From assembly GCA_019421015.1 (NCBI GenBank), contig JAHZGC010000028.1, forward strand, positions 1 through 54,223: a DNA stretch of 54,223 nucleotides. Direction: 5' to 3'. Source of the stretch: Coriobacteriaceae bacterium. Its GTDB lineage: Bacteria > Actinomycetota > Coriobacteriia > Coriobacteriales > UMGS124. A program made the position numbers and the translations under genes. How positions within the stretch are numbered: position 1 is the stretch's first letter; each line of letters starts with the position of its first letter. The notes beneath the pieces were generated by a model, which had not been told where the DNA came from, ran no database searches, and saw only the letters and a list, made by a program, of their open reading frames with translations. Shown one piece after another: positions 42,310 to 51,540 of the stretch.

Positions 42310-42387
42310 GATGACCTCCTGGTGTTCGCGGCGCCCCTCCTTCAGGGGCACCTCCTTGGGTCGGCGACCGCGCGGGAAGGCGTCCGG

Positions 42388-42472
42388 GCGCAAGGGGAAA
42401 GCGAAAACCGCAGGCCTGAGCTTCCGGTCACGAGCGTGTTCTTTCAGCGGAAGGTTTTTCGCGGCCCTTGGC
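42388..42472 (-). promoter_or_regulatory. Conserved triple-nested hairpin leader, copy 2
   Basis: The outer stem is GCCAAGGG / CCCTTGCGC-like, the middle stem GCGAAAA / TTTTCGC and the inner stem CTTCCG / CGGAAG. The inner and middle stems differ from copies 1 and 3 on both sides in compensating fashion, which supports the fold. It precedes the gene starting at 42309. Confidence 0.7.
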
Positions 42473-42579
42473 ACCCGGGCACCGTCCCGTGCAGCGTGGC
42501 TCCCAAGGTGGATGCACCTGGAGGGAGGGGCAGATGCCAGGAGGCGGTCTTGGGAGCGGCGTCGCCCGTTCGGGACGCT

Positions 42580-43056
42580 TCATCGGCGGAGCCTGCCCGC
42601 GAGGGCGAGGGACAGGAGCTCGCTCGCGCCCGAGTCGATGGAGCCCGCGCCGCCGAAGCGCTCGCGGACGCGCTCGCATTCCTCGGGGGGGATGTCGCGG
42701 CTCTCCCCCGTCTCGGGGTCGAACCCGGTGAACACCATGTCGCCGAACACGATGGCGTAGAGGTCGCCCTCGCGCACGGGCGTTGCGAAGTCGAGCTGGC
42801 TCAGGAACCCGGCGTCTTCCATGGCCTTGTCGGCGTAGACCGCCCGGTTGGCGTCGAGGAAGGTCGCGCCGAGCGCCCCCTCCTCGCTGCAGTAGCCCGC
42901 GGGCGCGTCGTCGAAGAGCCAGGAAAGCGGCTCGATCGGGCCGCCCACGCAGCCCTGGAGCGCCTTGAGAAAGCTGCCGCTCTCATCGGCTTCGAGGGTC
43001 CTGGGCTCGGGCTCGCGGCCCACAGGAACGACCATCGCATCGAGCGTGCGTTTCAT
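42580..43056 (-). CDS. DUF3846-family mobile-element protein
   Basis: 158 residues after AAGGAGG. The DUF3846-like core is the stretch MVVPVGREPEPRTLEADESGSFLKALQGCVGGPIEP, then ANRAVYADKAMED and GDLYAIVFGDMVFTGFDPETGE. The family is common on plasmids and phages and has no established function. It lies between the ParB-like gene and the gene at 41602 in the same direction and is probably transcribed with ParB. Confidence 0.75.
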   Translation of the reverse strand: MKRTLDAMVVPVGREPEPRTLEADESGSFLKALQGCVGGPIEPLSWLFDDAPAGYCSEEGALGATFLDANRAVYADKAMEDAGFLSQLDFATPVREGDLYAIVFGDMVFTGFDPETGESRDIPPEECERVRERFGGAGSIDSGASELLSLALAGRLRR

Positions 43057-43137
43057 GTCGGTACCTCCTTGTCGGTGGGAATGAGAAGAGAAGGGGCCGC
43101 CCGACCCGTGGCTGGGGCCGGGCGGCTGGAAGGCATG

Positions 43138-44502
43138 TCAGGCCGCCTTCGCCAGGGCGGGGCCGTCGGCATCGTCCTCGTCCACGTCGAACGACGGCTC
43201 CTCAAGGGACTGATCGTCGGCGTCGAAGGGAGGCTTGTCGTCCGCTTCAGGCGCATCGGCCTCGGCGTCGCCTTCGCCGAAGATCTCGTCCTCGTCCTCG
43301 GCGGCGAAGATCCCGTGGAGGTGGTCCATCAGGTCGCGCTCCTCCTCGGAGAGCTCGTATCCCGCGGGCATGAGCACGTCGTCCATGAAGGAGACGAAAC
43401 CGAGCAGATCGTCCACGTCGTAGGACCAGGGCGCGTATCCGCACTTGAGGGTGCGGTCGGGGAGGCTGGGCACGCAGGCCGGGATGGTGCGCATCAGGAT
43501 GAACTGGTCGAGCGCCTTTCCGCGCGGCTCCTTGAAGCCCTCCCAGGCGTCGTCTGGCTCGCACTCGTAGCAGGCCTCGAAGGTCTCGTGCGCCCACTGG
43601 CGCAGCTTCGACTGCCCCTTGGCCGGGAACTTCGGGTAGACGGACTTGGCGAACTCCGCGATGCGCCCGTCCATGGCCTCAAGCGTCGCCTTGCGCCCGA
43701 GGTAGGCCTCCGTCTCCGCGATCTCCTCGGGAGTGGGCTGGTAGTCGTGGGACTCGTCGTCGCAGTAGAAGGTGACATCCGCGCCCTCACCCCAGGCCTG
43801 GGGCTTCACGACGGCCACGAGGCCGGGGTGCCCGCACTCGCCGTTGCACCCGTGGTAGCCCTCGCCGAGGGAGTCCGCATCTACCACCTTGACGCCGAGC
43901 GATTCCAGACGCGCCGCCTCCTCCTCGGCCGCCGCGCGGGCCCGTGCCTTGCGGCAGACCGCCTGGCGGTCCCAGTGGCTCTTCTTGGAGAGCACGGCCA
44001 CCACGTCGTCCTCGGTGAGCACGTCGTCGTACTCGCCCATGAGCGCCACGGCCTCGAAGTCCAGGTTCACGGCGTCCACCGGCACGACCTTCGTGCCGCG
44101 CACGTAGGACTCGGCCTTGTCCTCGGAGATGTCGGCACTGACGGCAGCGTCCGCGACCGGGACCCCCAGCGAGAGCATCGTCTGGATGCCGCGCCCGCGC
44201 TCGGCCTCGGTCAGCTCCTTGCGGTGGTTGTTCTCCGCGTTGAGGATCTGCGCGATCCTGGCGTTGTCCCATCCGCCCATCACGTAGGCGTCGGCCTCAA
44301 CGAGTCCGAGCGACTTCATGGCGGCGGTGCGGCGGTGTCCCGCGACGAGCTGGTAGGCCTCGCCGTCTGCCACCACGATGAGCGGCGTGATCTGCCCGTT
44401 CACCTCGATGCTGCGGGCGAGCCCTGACACGTCTCCCAGCTCCTTGCGGTTCTGGTAGCTGCTCTCGACGCACTGGGAGAGCGGGATTCTCGTCGTTTCC
44501 AT
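43138..44502 (-). CDS. ParB-like nuclease-domain protein of the mobile element
   Basis: 454 residues after AAGGAGG. Residues 1-90 are a ParB/Srx domain (NRKELGDVSGLARSIEVNGQITPLIVV, then LVAGHRRTAAMKSLG, then NAENNHRKELTEAERGRGIQTML). The middle has a Cys/His cluster (GYHGCNGECGHPG), and the last 80 residues are very acidic. It differs from the partition ParB at 49733-50677, which sits with ParA. ParB-like proteins of this kind are typical of the leading region of conjugative plasmids. The third conserved hairpin leader lies upstream. Confidence 0.8.
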   Translation of the reverse strand: METTRIPLSQCVESSYQNRKELGDVSGLARSIEVNGQITPLIVVADGEAYQLVAGHRRTAAMKSLGLVEADAYVMGGWDNARIAQILNAENNHRKELTEAERGRGIQTMLSLGVPVADAAVSADISEDKAESYVRGTKVVPVDAVNLDFEAVALMGEYDDVLTEDDVVAVLSKKSHWDRQAVCRKARARAAAEEEAARLESLGVKVVDADSLGEGYHGCNGECGHPGLVAVVKPQAWGEGADVTFYCDDESHDYQPTPEEIAETEAYLGRKATLEAMDGRIAEFAKSVYPKFPAKGQSKLRQWAHETFEACYECEPDDAWEGFKEPRGKALDQFILMRTIPACVPSLPDRTLKCGYAPWSYDVDDLLGFVSFMDDVLMPAGYELSEEERDLMDHLHGIFAAEDEDEIFGEGDAEADAPEADDKPPFDADDQSLEEPSFDVDEDDADGPALAKAA

Positions 44503-44580
44503 TTTCGACCTCCTTGTCGGTTCGGCCCGCTCCCTCTGGGCGGGCCTTGTGGCCCGTGCACCGGACGGGGTTCGGGAGGC

Positions 44581-44677
44581 GCGCCAAGGGAGGAAGCGAA
44601 ACCCGGCAGGGCCTGAGTTTTCCGGAGGGCATGGAAGGGAACGTCCCCCTGCGGAAAAGTTTTCGCGGCCCTTGCGC
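44581..44677 (-). promoter_or_regulatory. Conserved triple-nested hairpin leader, copy 3 (ParB-like)
   Basis: The outer stem is GCGCAAGGG / CCCTTGGCGC, the middle stem GCGAAA / TTTCGC and the inner stem TTTTCCG / CGGAAAA. It is very similar to copy 1 over the core and in both flanks (about 200 bases). Confidence 0.75.
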
Positions 44678-44859
44678 GCCGCCCGGTTCCCGGCCGAGCA
44701 TGCGGGCATCAAGGCCGCCGGGGGCCGGGTCCGCACTTGTGGAGGTCGAATACCGACGGAAGAAGCCGCCCCGTTGCGTCGATGTTCCGCTTTCGGGAAC
44801 GCATGGTATCGAGCTGGTATTCCGGGCGGTAAAATAGAGCGAACCAGAAAGGTCGATGC

Positions 44860-46337
44860 GTGGATATCAGCAAGCTCGAAAACTACAAGGAGAACAACCG
44901 GCTCGAAGCCAAGGCGGCACAAGGCGGCTTGCCGAAGAGCGTCTGGGAGACAGTTTCCGCCTTCGCCAACACCGAAGGCGGCGTCATCGTGCTCGGCGCC
45001 AAGGAGCGCAAGGACGGCACTCTTGAAATCGCCGGGCTTGCCGATGCGGACAAGATGCTCGACGACTTCTGGAACGCCGCGCACAGCCCCGACAAGCTGT
45101 CATGCTGCGTGATGTCCGACAGGGACGCTCGCATCGAGGACGTCGACGGCAAAGAGCTGATCGTCATAGAGGCGCCGCGTGCTAACAGGCGCTTGAGGCC
45201 GGTGTATGTGAACGGCAATCCCGTCACGGGGACGTACCGGCGCGACCACAAGGGCGACTATCGGTGTGCCCAAAATGAGATTCAGGCGATGTATAGGGAC
45301 GCCTCCGATGAATCTGTAGATACTCGTGTGCACGAGAACCTGACCGTGGACGACCTCTCAGCGGAGACGATAGGCTCGTACCGCAGGAGCTACGAACTGC
45401 ACCATAGCGCACACGCTTGGACCGACCTTCCCCTGACGAGGAGTTCCTTTGTCGCATAGGCGCGGCAAAGATCGGAGACGATGGAAAGACCCATCCGACG
45501 AGCGCCGGTTTGCTCATGTTCGGCGAAGAGTGGCGAATTATGGCGGAGTTCCCGCACTACTTCCTCGACTACCGCCAGGAACTCGGCGTTGACGAGAGAT
45601 GGCAGGCGCGAATCACCTCGCAGGACGACAGCTGGTCGGGGAACGTGTTCGACTTCTACAGGCGCGTCTTCAACAACATGAAGCAGGCTATCAACGTGCC
45701 CTTCAGGCTGGACGAGAACAGCCTGCGCGTCGACGAGACGGAAGCGCACGACGCGCTGCGTGAGGCCCTTGCGAACTGCCTCACGAATGCGGACTACAAC
45801 GAGCGCCGCGGCGTGGTCTTCCTCTGGAAGGAGGATGGGCTGCACCTCTCAAACCCCGGCGGTTTCCGCATCGGCATTGAGGAGGCCTACATCGGCGGCA
45901 ATTCCGACCCGCGCAACGAGACCATGATGAAGATGTTCACGCTCATCAACATCGGTGAGCGTGCTGGGGGCGGCATTCCTGACATGGTGAAGAAATGGAC
46001 GGAAGCCGGTTACGGAAGACCGGTGCTCAGCGAACGCGTGAACCCCGAGAGGTCGAGCATTTTCCTCCCACTTGTGAAGGAAAGCGAGTCAAATATCTCG
46101 TCATTTATCTCGTCACCGAATGACGAGATAAGCCTTGATGACGACCAGATAACCGTTCTTGATGTCATGAAAAGCGACCCTACAGCCACTTACCCAGAGA
46201 TCGCTCGGATGACTGGCTTCAGTGAGAGCAAAGTGTACCGCATATCGGGCGCACTTCGGGAGAAGGGCATTATTGAGCGGGTGGGTTCACGAAAAACCGG
46301 GGTATGGAAGGTACTGGTTGAACCTTCCCGGCAGTGA
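44860..46337 (+). pseudogene. AlbA_2/Schlafen-type ATP-binding protein with one frameshift
   Basis: The first frame starts at GTG 44860 and gives the AlbA_2 domain (NRLEAKAAQGGLPKSVWETVSAFANTEGGVIVLG, then RPVYVNGNPVTGTYRR). It ends at 45459, soon after a CCCC run near 45433. The next frame (overlapping from 45417) continues at the right point with DEEFLCRIGAAKIG, then the HATPase_c_4 region (EALANCLTNADYNERRGV, then NIGERAGGGIPDM) and a C-terminal winged helix (TYPEIARMTGFSESKVYRI). A one-base slip at the C run would restore about 490 residues. It may be a true break, a phase-variable tract or a read error. Confidence 0.75.
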
Positions 46338-46389
46338 GGCGGCCAATTGGTCAATTGAACAGTCTACTTGCGGCGAAAGGCGAAGCGGT

Positions 46390-47976
46390 TTGGACATCAT
46401 CGACAAATTAGCTACTGAAGAGTGGGACGCTTGGACAGCGATAGCGTGTCGTATTGACAACGATGGCAGCAAGTCTCAATGGGATAGAGAGATTTACGCT
46501 GAAGCGAAAACCGTTCTTTCAACGATTTCCGGTTCTGTCGGGACAGATGATATCGAGGAAATGCTGGGGTATTTCCTTTGGTCGTTCCAAACATTCCGCC
46601 AACTAAACCATGATATTGATTCGCTGCTCTATGGAGGCATCAAGGGCAGTACGAGGATAAGGTCTTTGGTATTGCCGCTATGCTCATCGTTGATTGAGGG
46701 CTGCTTTGTAAATCTTGCACGTGCTTTGATGTGCGGCCTCTCAAGCGTCACGGGAAAGAACTATAGGGCGCAAAACGATTTGCACCCTTTGCTGGAAGTT
46801 CTCAGCAAAAACGGGTTTGATGGTCTGGCAGCAGTTCCGAACATTGGCCTTCGCAACGCCATTAGCCATGGCGGCGTGATGATCAAGGATGGAACAACAG
46901 GATGCAGGGTCGAATATACGTTCTCAAGAGGAGGAGAGAGGTTCTACGAGCAAATCAGCTCGGGCGATTTGGAGCGAATCGCATTAAGGTATCTAGATGT
47001 AATAAGTGGACTTATGTTGGCTTTCTGCACCTTCTTCGATGACGTTCAAGCAGAGAGGCTCTTCTCTGAAATCAAAGATAGCTTTGTGCGCTATATGTAT
47101 ATTGGGTTCGGAATGAGTGATGCCGACTTCATCTGCCTCGATGTTTTTGAGGCTCCAATGGGGCCACAGCTCAGCTATGCCTTTACGACAGAGATTTCTG
47201 ATGACGACACCCTTTTCGAGAAAGCTGAATCTCTCTTCCCGAAGATGCGAACCGAATGCCCAGGATTCGAAAGCTATAGCATCGCATACTCCCATCCAAG
47301 AATGCCTGGAAACTTCATCAGGGCCAAAGGCGTTGATATTGATCTATTTATCTACAAGGGCAAGCCCTCTAAAGAGCTCTTATGCACAATTTTCAGGAGC
47401 AAAGATATTCTATGGTTCGGAGCAAGTACCGAAGAAATAAACGAGTTTGAGGCTGAATACTACCGCTTCCCGGTATTCGAAAAGAAAGATCTAAAAATCT
47501 ATGATGTGTCAGATGTAAGCGGCGATGATCGGAAGCGCCTGAAGGCGAACGTCTTCATCGGGTCTGAACAGGAAAGAGGCGCAATCATCGCAGCTGTTCA
47601 GGAAGCAGTTGCCTGGATGAAATGCTTATATAATCCGCCTAATCCGCTTATGCCCGTGGTGCACGGGGAAATGGAAGCCGATTGCGTATACCTTAACGTC
47701 TATAGGGATCTCCGGTCTCGTGACAGGGCGCTACTTGAAAGAAACGAGAACTTCGTCTGCATGGTCGAGTATTGCCCGAAGCTAGAGTTTAGACTACCTG
47801 ATAATAATAACTTTATTGCCTATCTCTATCGCAATAGCGAGTGGGTTGATGACGAGTTGAGAATACTTTGGCGTGATCGTTCCCATCTAACTCATACAAA
47901 CAGATTGAAGGTAGGACGAAACGACTTATGTCCATGCGGCAGTGGTAAGAAATACAAGAAATGCTGCGGACGATAG
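46390..47976 (+). CDS. Large protein with HEPN-like motif and C-terminal SEC-C motif
   Basis: About 528 residues if the TTG at 46390 is the start; the frame is open back to 46222 and the true start is uncertain. Residues 155-160 read RNAISH, the R-x4-H motif of HEPN ribonucleases, inside a helical region (LIEGCFVNLARALM, then LRYLDVISGLMLAFCTFFDD). The C-terminus ends in a zinc-binding SEC-C motif (CPCGSGKKYKKCC). The base composition is clearly more AT-rich than the neighbours, a sign of recent transfer. It follows the AlbA_2 gene by 52 bases. I do not recognise the whole protein; a defence or toxin role is inference. Confidence 0.65.
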   Translation: MDIIDKLATEEWDAWTAIACRIDNDGSKSQWDREIYAEAKTVLSTISGSVGTDDIEEMLGYFLWSFQTFRQLNHDIDSLLYGGIKGSTRIRSLVLPLCSSLIEGCFVNLARALMCGLSSVTGKNYRAQNDLHPLLEVLSKNGFDGLAAVPNIGLRNAISHGGVMIKDGTTGCRVEYTFSRGGERFYEQISSGDLERIALRYLDVISGLMLAFCTFFDDVQAERLFSEIKDSFVRYMYIGFGMSDADFICLDVFEAPMGPQLSYAFTTEISDDDTLFEKAESLFPKMRTECPGFESYSIAYSHPRMPGNFIRAKGVDIDLFIYKGKPSKELLCTIFRSKDILWFGASTEEINEFEAEYYRFPVFEKKDLKIYDVSDVSGDDRKRLKANVFIGSEQERGAIIAAVQEAVAWMKCLYNPPNPLMPVVHGEMEADCVYLNVYRDLRSRDRALLERNENFVCMVEYCPKLEFRLPDNNNFIAYLYRNSEWVDDELRILWRDRSHLTHTNRLKVGRNDLCPCGSGKKYKKCCGR

Positions 47977-47984
47977 AATGAGGT

Positions 47985-48188
47985 TCAGCTTAATGCCACA
48001 TCGAGATCGCTTGCACAGGTTTCCACGATGCATCGCACGGCTGCAAGTTCGGAGGCGGTTATCCTCTGGTTGTCGGCCTTGTCCTCAAGCATCTCAAGGA
48101 GCGATGCCGCGCCCTCCAGCTTCTCGGAGGACTGCACCATAACGTTGACGAGCTCTTTCGGCGGGGCGTATTCTGCGCTTGCTGCCAT
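47985..48188 (-). CDS. Small helical protein of unknown function
   Basis: 67 residues, acidic, predicted helical (VNVMVQSSEKLEGAASLLEMLEDKADN). AAAGGTGG precedes the ATG. It stands alone between the SEC-C gene and a long inverted repeat. No family is recognised; similar short helical genes occur in plasmid backbones. Confidence 0.55.
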   Translation of the reverse strand: MAASAEYAPPKELVNVMVQSSEKLEGAASLLEMLEDKADNQRITASELAAVRCIVETCASDLDVALS

Positions 48189-48265
48189 GGGGCCACCTTT
48201 CCGTAATCGGGATTAGGAAGATGGTAGCCCCTGGGAATGTCAGATGAGAGGCATCCACCTCAGTT

Positions 48266-48352
48266 GTCACCCTGTGGGAACTGTACGTCAATTACCCAAA
48301 CGGCAGATGCCCCTCGGCCCGGTAATTGACGTACGTATTCGATTAGGGTGAC
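48266..48352. repeat. Nested inverted repeat (two concentric stems)
   Basis: The outer arms GTCACCCT / AGGGTGAC (48266-48273, 48345-48352) enclose inner arms TACGTCAATTACC / GGTAATTGACGTA (48284-48296, 48321-48333). There are 24 bases at the centre. Nothing else is seen in 48189-48450. It could be an origin, an operator or a regulatory RNA. Confidence 0.85.
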
Positions 48353-48450
48353 GCAATCCATTATAAACCGCCCGCAGATCTCTCCTGCAGACTGCATCCT
48401 TTGAACAGAGTGCCCTTGATCGCAAGCGGTCATGCTTCCGCACTTGTGCC

Positions 48451-48510
48451 TCACATGAAGCGGAACACGGCGCGGAAGAGCCACTTCGCGAACCTCCACA
48501 GCGTCCTCAT
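48451..48510 (-). CDS. 19-residue amphipathic peptide coupled to the replication-type gene
   Basis: The ATG overlaps the stop of the upstream gene (ATGA) and is preceded by GGAGGGAGG, one of the strongest ribosome sites in the window. The peptide MRTLWRFAKWLFRAVFRFM is rich in Trp, Phe and Arg and would form a cationic amphipathic helix, as in small membrane-active toxins or regulators. There is no database-type evidence. Confidence 0.5.
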   Translation of the reverse strand: MRTLWRFAKWLFRAVFRFM

Positions 48511-49733
48511 GAAAGCCTCCCTCCGAACGGCATGGCGCTCAGCGCCACGGCCTCCTCCCGCGCCCGCGCAAGGCTCGCGCTCGGGCTCCTGAACAGCTCG
48601 ATCACCTTGAGGTAGCGGTCGTATCGCTCCCTGCAGGCACCGAGGAATCGCTGGTAGTGCCTGTCGGTCTCGCAGGCGGCGAGCACGTCCTCCTCCGGCG
48701 GCAGCTCGCCGCCCATCGCCATGGTCGAGCGTATGACGCAGCGCTGCGTCTCCACGCGCCGCCAGAGCTTCGCGAAGTCGGGGTCGGCCTGAGCGAGACC
48801 CGGCATGTCCAATGGTTCGCCGTCCGCGTCGAGCAGGTCGGGCGGTATCGGCTCGTCGGCGTAGGCCGAGAGCCCTCCCTCGCCTTCGAGCCAGCGGGCG
48901 AGGTTCTTGGCGAGCGTCGCGTCGTCGCCGTTCCGCATCCAGTAGCTCTTGGCGTAGGCGCAATAGGCCTCGATGATGTGCTCCGGCGCGAAGCCCTGCG
49001 CCACCCTGCGCTCCCAGGCCGCGAGGCAGTCGCGCTTGAATCGAAGCGAGGACACCGGCTTGATGGACATGGCGCACAGCCGCTCGAAGGCATTCGGGAA
49101 CTCGCCCTTCCGATATGCCACGAAATCCTCGCCACCCTTCTCCTTCCCGCTTTCGCCGTCGGGGGGACAAGAGGGGGGTTGTTTATCGAAATCAAGTTCT
49201 TTATCGGATGAGTGATTTATAGGGGCCGATTCCCCAGATGTGGCTTTTCCAGATACGGGTTTTCCCGTTCTGGTGCTGATCTGGTGACCCTCGTCTGTTT
49301 CGCCTGTTTCGCAAGTGCTCGGAGACGCAAGCTCCACCTCCACGTTGGCAGACGGCTCGCGGGTGAACTCGGAGAGGATGGCGAAGCCGTCGGCCTTGAG
49401 CTCCGCGGACACCTCCCCGTGCATGGCAGGGTCGTCGAGCGTGATCCAGGTGGCCTCCTCGGCCTTGAGGAAGCGCCCGTTCACGCTCCGCTTGCGAGCG
49501 CGGATGATGTAGCCGGAGGCCTCGAGTTCCCTTATGCCCGCCGTCACGGCGTCCACGCCGTCGCGCACGAGGGAAGCGAAGCCCTTGATGGTGAACACCC
49601 ATTCCGGGTTGTTCTCAAGCGAGCGTATCTGGCAGTAGATTCCCTTGGCCTTCGCGGAGAGATCGTGGTCGAAGAAGATGGTGTTCTCCACGAAGGTGAA
49701 CGACCCCTTGCCGCGGTGCATCACGTTGCCCAT
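48507..49733 (-). CDS. Replication-initiation-type helix-turn-helix protein
   Basis: 408 residues. The N-terminal 100 (FFDHDLSAKAKGIYCQIRSL, then FTIKGFASLVRDGVDAVTAGIRELEASGYIIR) form the winged helix seen in plasmid/phage replication and DnaD-like proteins. The middle is a charged linker rich in Ser, Thr and Pro. The C-terminus (SSLRFKRDCLAAWERRVAQGFAPEHIIEAYCAYAKSYW) is helical. Its ATG overlaps the ParB stop (TAATG), so parA, parB and this gene form one unit. The role in replication is inferred from domain and position. Confidence 0.75.
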   Translation of the reverse strand: MGNVMHRGKGSFTFVENTIFFDHDLSAKAKGIYCQIRSLENNPEWVFTIKGFASLVRDGVDAVTAGIRELEASGYIIRARKRSVNGRFLKAEEATWITLDDPAMHGEVSAELKADGFAILSEFTREPSANVEVELASPSTCETGETDEGHQISTRTGKPVSGKATSGESAPINHSSDKELDFDKQPPSCPPDGESGKEKGGEDFVAYRKGEFPNAFERLCAMSIKPVSSLRFKRDCLAAWERRVAQGFAPEHIIEAYCAYAKSYWMRNGDDATLAKNLARWLEGEGGLSAYADEPIPPDLLDADGEPLDMPGLAQADPDFAKLWRRVETQRCVIRSTMAMGGELPPEEDVLAACETDRHYQRFLGACRERYDRYLKVIELFRSPSASLARAREEAVALSAMPFGGRLS

Positions 49734-50677
49734 TATTCACCGCCTTGCCTGCCGCGCCGCGCCTCGGCCTGCTCAAGCAGCTCCAATGCGCGAACGATGC
49801 GGCTCTCTATCTCGTCTTTGGTGGCGCTCGGCCTGAAGAACCGTGCGATGCTCTTTCTGGGAATCTTCACCTGCTCGACCTGGTTGGGCTTCTCCTCCTC
49901 CATAATGGAGCGCACGAGGGCGGATGTGAGCGAGCCCTCCTTGGAGTAGCGCTTCATCTTGACGGCCTGGGCGTGGGAGGGAGTGCACGCTTGCGCACCC
50001 ATGGCGTCGTAGAGCCACGCCTGCTCCTCCTGCGAGAGGTAGCTCACCTCGACGGCCGGGAGCATCTTCATGCGCCCCTCGTCCACGAGCGCGAGCAGTT
50101 CGGGAATGAGGTGGGTCAAGCGTATGAAGCGCTGCACCTTGTCCTTGCTGACCCCAAGCTCTTCGGCAAGAATGCCACGCGACCTCCTGCCGTCTGACTT
50201 GTGCGCAAGTTGCGCACAAGTGAGGTCGGTGCGCTGCCCCTGGTGCTTCATCGCCTCAAGCCGCATCGAATAAGCGAACGCCCGCTCGCTCGGCAGGATG
50301 GCCTCCCTCTGGAGGTTGCTATCCACCATGGCGATGACAGCCTCGTCGTCGCCCATGTCCCTCACGATGCAAGGTACGCTCGACAGTCCTGCAAGCTCGG
50401 CCGCCCTCTTCCTGCGGTGTCCGCTCACAAGCTCGTAGCGCTCCGTGTCGGAAATGCGTACCGTCAGCGGCACAAGCACGCCGTTCTCGGCGATGCTCTC
50501 CGCCAACTGTTCCATCTCCTCGTCGTCGCGCACCTGGAAGGGATGGCCGGGGAACGGGTCTATGAGCGCGAGGGCGATCTCCGACACTCCTCCGCCAGCT
50601 ACGCCGTCGCGCTCCGCCTGCGAGGTGAAGAGGTCGTCCACGGTCGGCAGCGTGATTTCGGGCCTCTTCCTACTCAT
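49733..50677 (-). CDS. parB: Partition protein ParB
   Basis: 314 residues. The ParB CTPase domain (IDPFPGHPFQVRDDEEMEQLAESIAENGVLVPLTVR, then LVSGHRRKRAAELAG, then NLQREAILPSERAFAY) is followed by a helix-turn-helix (RSRGILAEELGVSKDKVQRFIRLTHLIPELL) and a C-terminal dimer region. Its start overlaps parA by eight bases. It should load at parS-like sites and work with ParA to hold the element stably. Confidence 0.93.
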   Translation of the reverse strand: MSRKRPEITLPTVDDLFTSQAERDGVAGGGVSEIALALIDPFPGHPFQVRDDEEMEQLAESIAENGVLVPLTVRISDTERYELVSGHRRKRAAELAGLSSVPCIVRDMGDDEAVIAMVDSNLQREAILPSERAFAYSMRLEAMKHQGQRTDLTCAQLAHKSDGRRSRGILAEELGVSKDKVQRFIRLTHLIPELLALVDEGRMKMLPAVEVSYLSQEEQAWLYDAMGAQACTPSHAQAVKMKRYSKEGSLTSALVRSIMEEEKPNQVEQVKIPRKSIARFFRPSATKDEIESRIVRALELLEQAEARRGRQGGE

Positions 50678-51455
50678 CGCCCATCACCTCGCCAGCCAGC
50701 TGTGCGAATGCGCTCGCCACTTTGCCGCGACGGTCGTACTTGAAGATGCTCACGCCCGTGGCGGCGGTCTCTGCGGCGGACACGGCACGCGGGATGATCG
50801 TCTCGAAGACGCGATAAGTGCCGCCGTATTGCACGCGGATCGCCTTATCTATCTCCTTCGAGAGGTTGTTCCTTGTGCTGAAGAGCGTGATGAGTATGCC
50901 CTCGACCTCAAGTGCCGGATTGATCTGGCGGCGAACGCGCTTGATGGTCTCCAAGAGGCAGGTCATGGCGTAGGCGGGGAGATATTCTGCGGAAACGGGG
51001 ATGAGGACGCTATCGGACGCCACGAACGCGTTCACGGGAATGATGCCGAGCGTGGGCGCGCAGTCGAATACCACGAAGTCATAGCTTTGCTTCAGCGGCT
51101 CAAGCCATGTGCTGAGTATCCGTTCGCGGGACATGGCCATGAAGATGGACATCTCGGTGCCAGCGAGGTTGATGTTCGCAGGCATGAGGTCGACGCCTTC
51201 AGCATGCGAGAGGATACCCTCGCGGGAGTCCAGCTCTCTGCCGTCGATGATGGCCTGTATGTGGTCGGCGAGCGTGAGCTCAAGCGAGTCGGGATCTATC
51301 CACCCGAGGCATTTGGTGAGGTCGCCTTGCGGGTCGGTGTCCGCGAGCAGCACGTGCTTGCCCTTCTCCGCGAGCGCCACTCCCAGGCTCAATGTGGTGG
51401 TCGTCTTCCCCGTGCCGCCCTTCTGGTTGGCGACGGCGATGGTCCTGCATGGCAT
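50670..51455 (-). CDS. parA: Partition ATPase ParA
   Basis: 261 residues after AGGGAGG. The deviant Walker A motif is KGGTGKTTTTLSL at 12-24, Walker A-prime is DTDPQGDLTKCLG, and Walker B is FVVFDCAPTLGII. No N-terminal helix-turn-helix is present, as in the chromosomal/Soj type. It leads the parA-parB-replication operon. The DNA just upstream carries short repeats that could be the centromere or origin. Confidence 0.95.
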   Translation of the reverse strand: MPCRTIAVANQKGGTGKTTTTLSLGVALAEKGKHVLLADTDPQGDLTKCLGWIDPDSLELTLADHIQAIIDGRELDSREGILSHAEGVDLMPANINLAGTEMSIFMAMSRERILSTWLEPLKQSYDFVVFDCAPTLGIIPVNAFVASDSVLIPVSAEYLPAYAMTCLLETIKRVRRQINPALEVEGILITLFSTRNNLSKEIDKAIRVQYGGTYRVFETIIPRAVSAAETAATGVSIFKYDRRGKVASAFAQLAGEVMGDE

Positions 51456-51540
51456 GATGGGTGCCTCCCTTCTGCGGTTTCCCGCAACGGGAGGTCAGGT
51501 GCCCTCGCGCGATGTGCGAAAGGCGTGCGTTTCGCAAAAA

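Noticed and set aside
41581..44427. Plus-strand frame of 948 codons
   Set aside because: Antisense to four clear minus-strand mobile-element genes with good ribosome sites; no recognisable domain.
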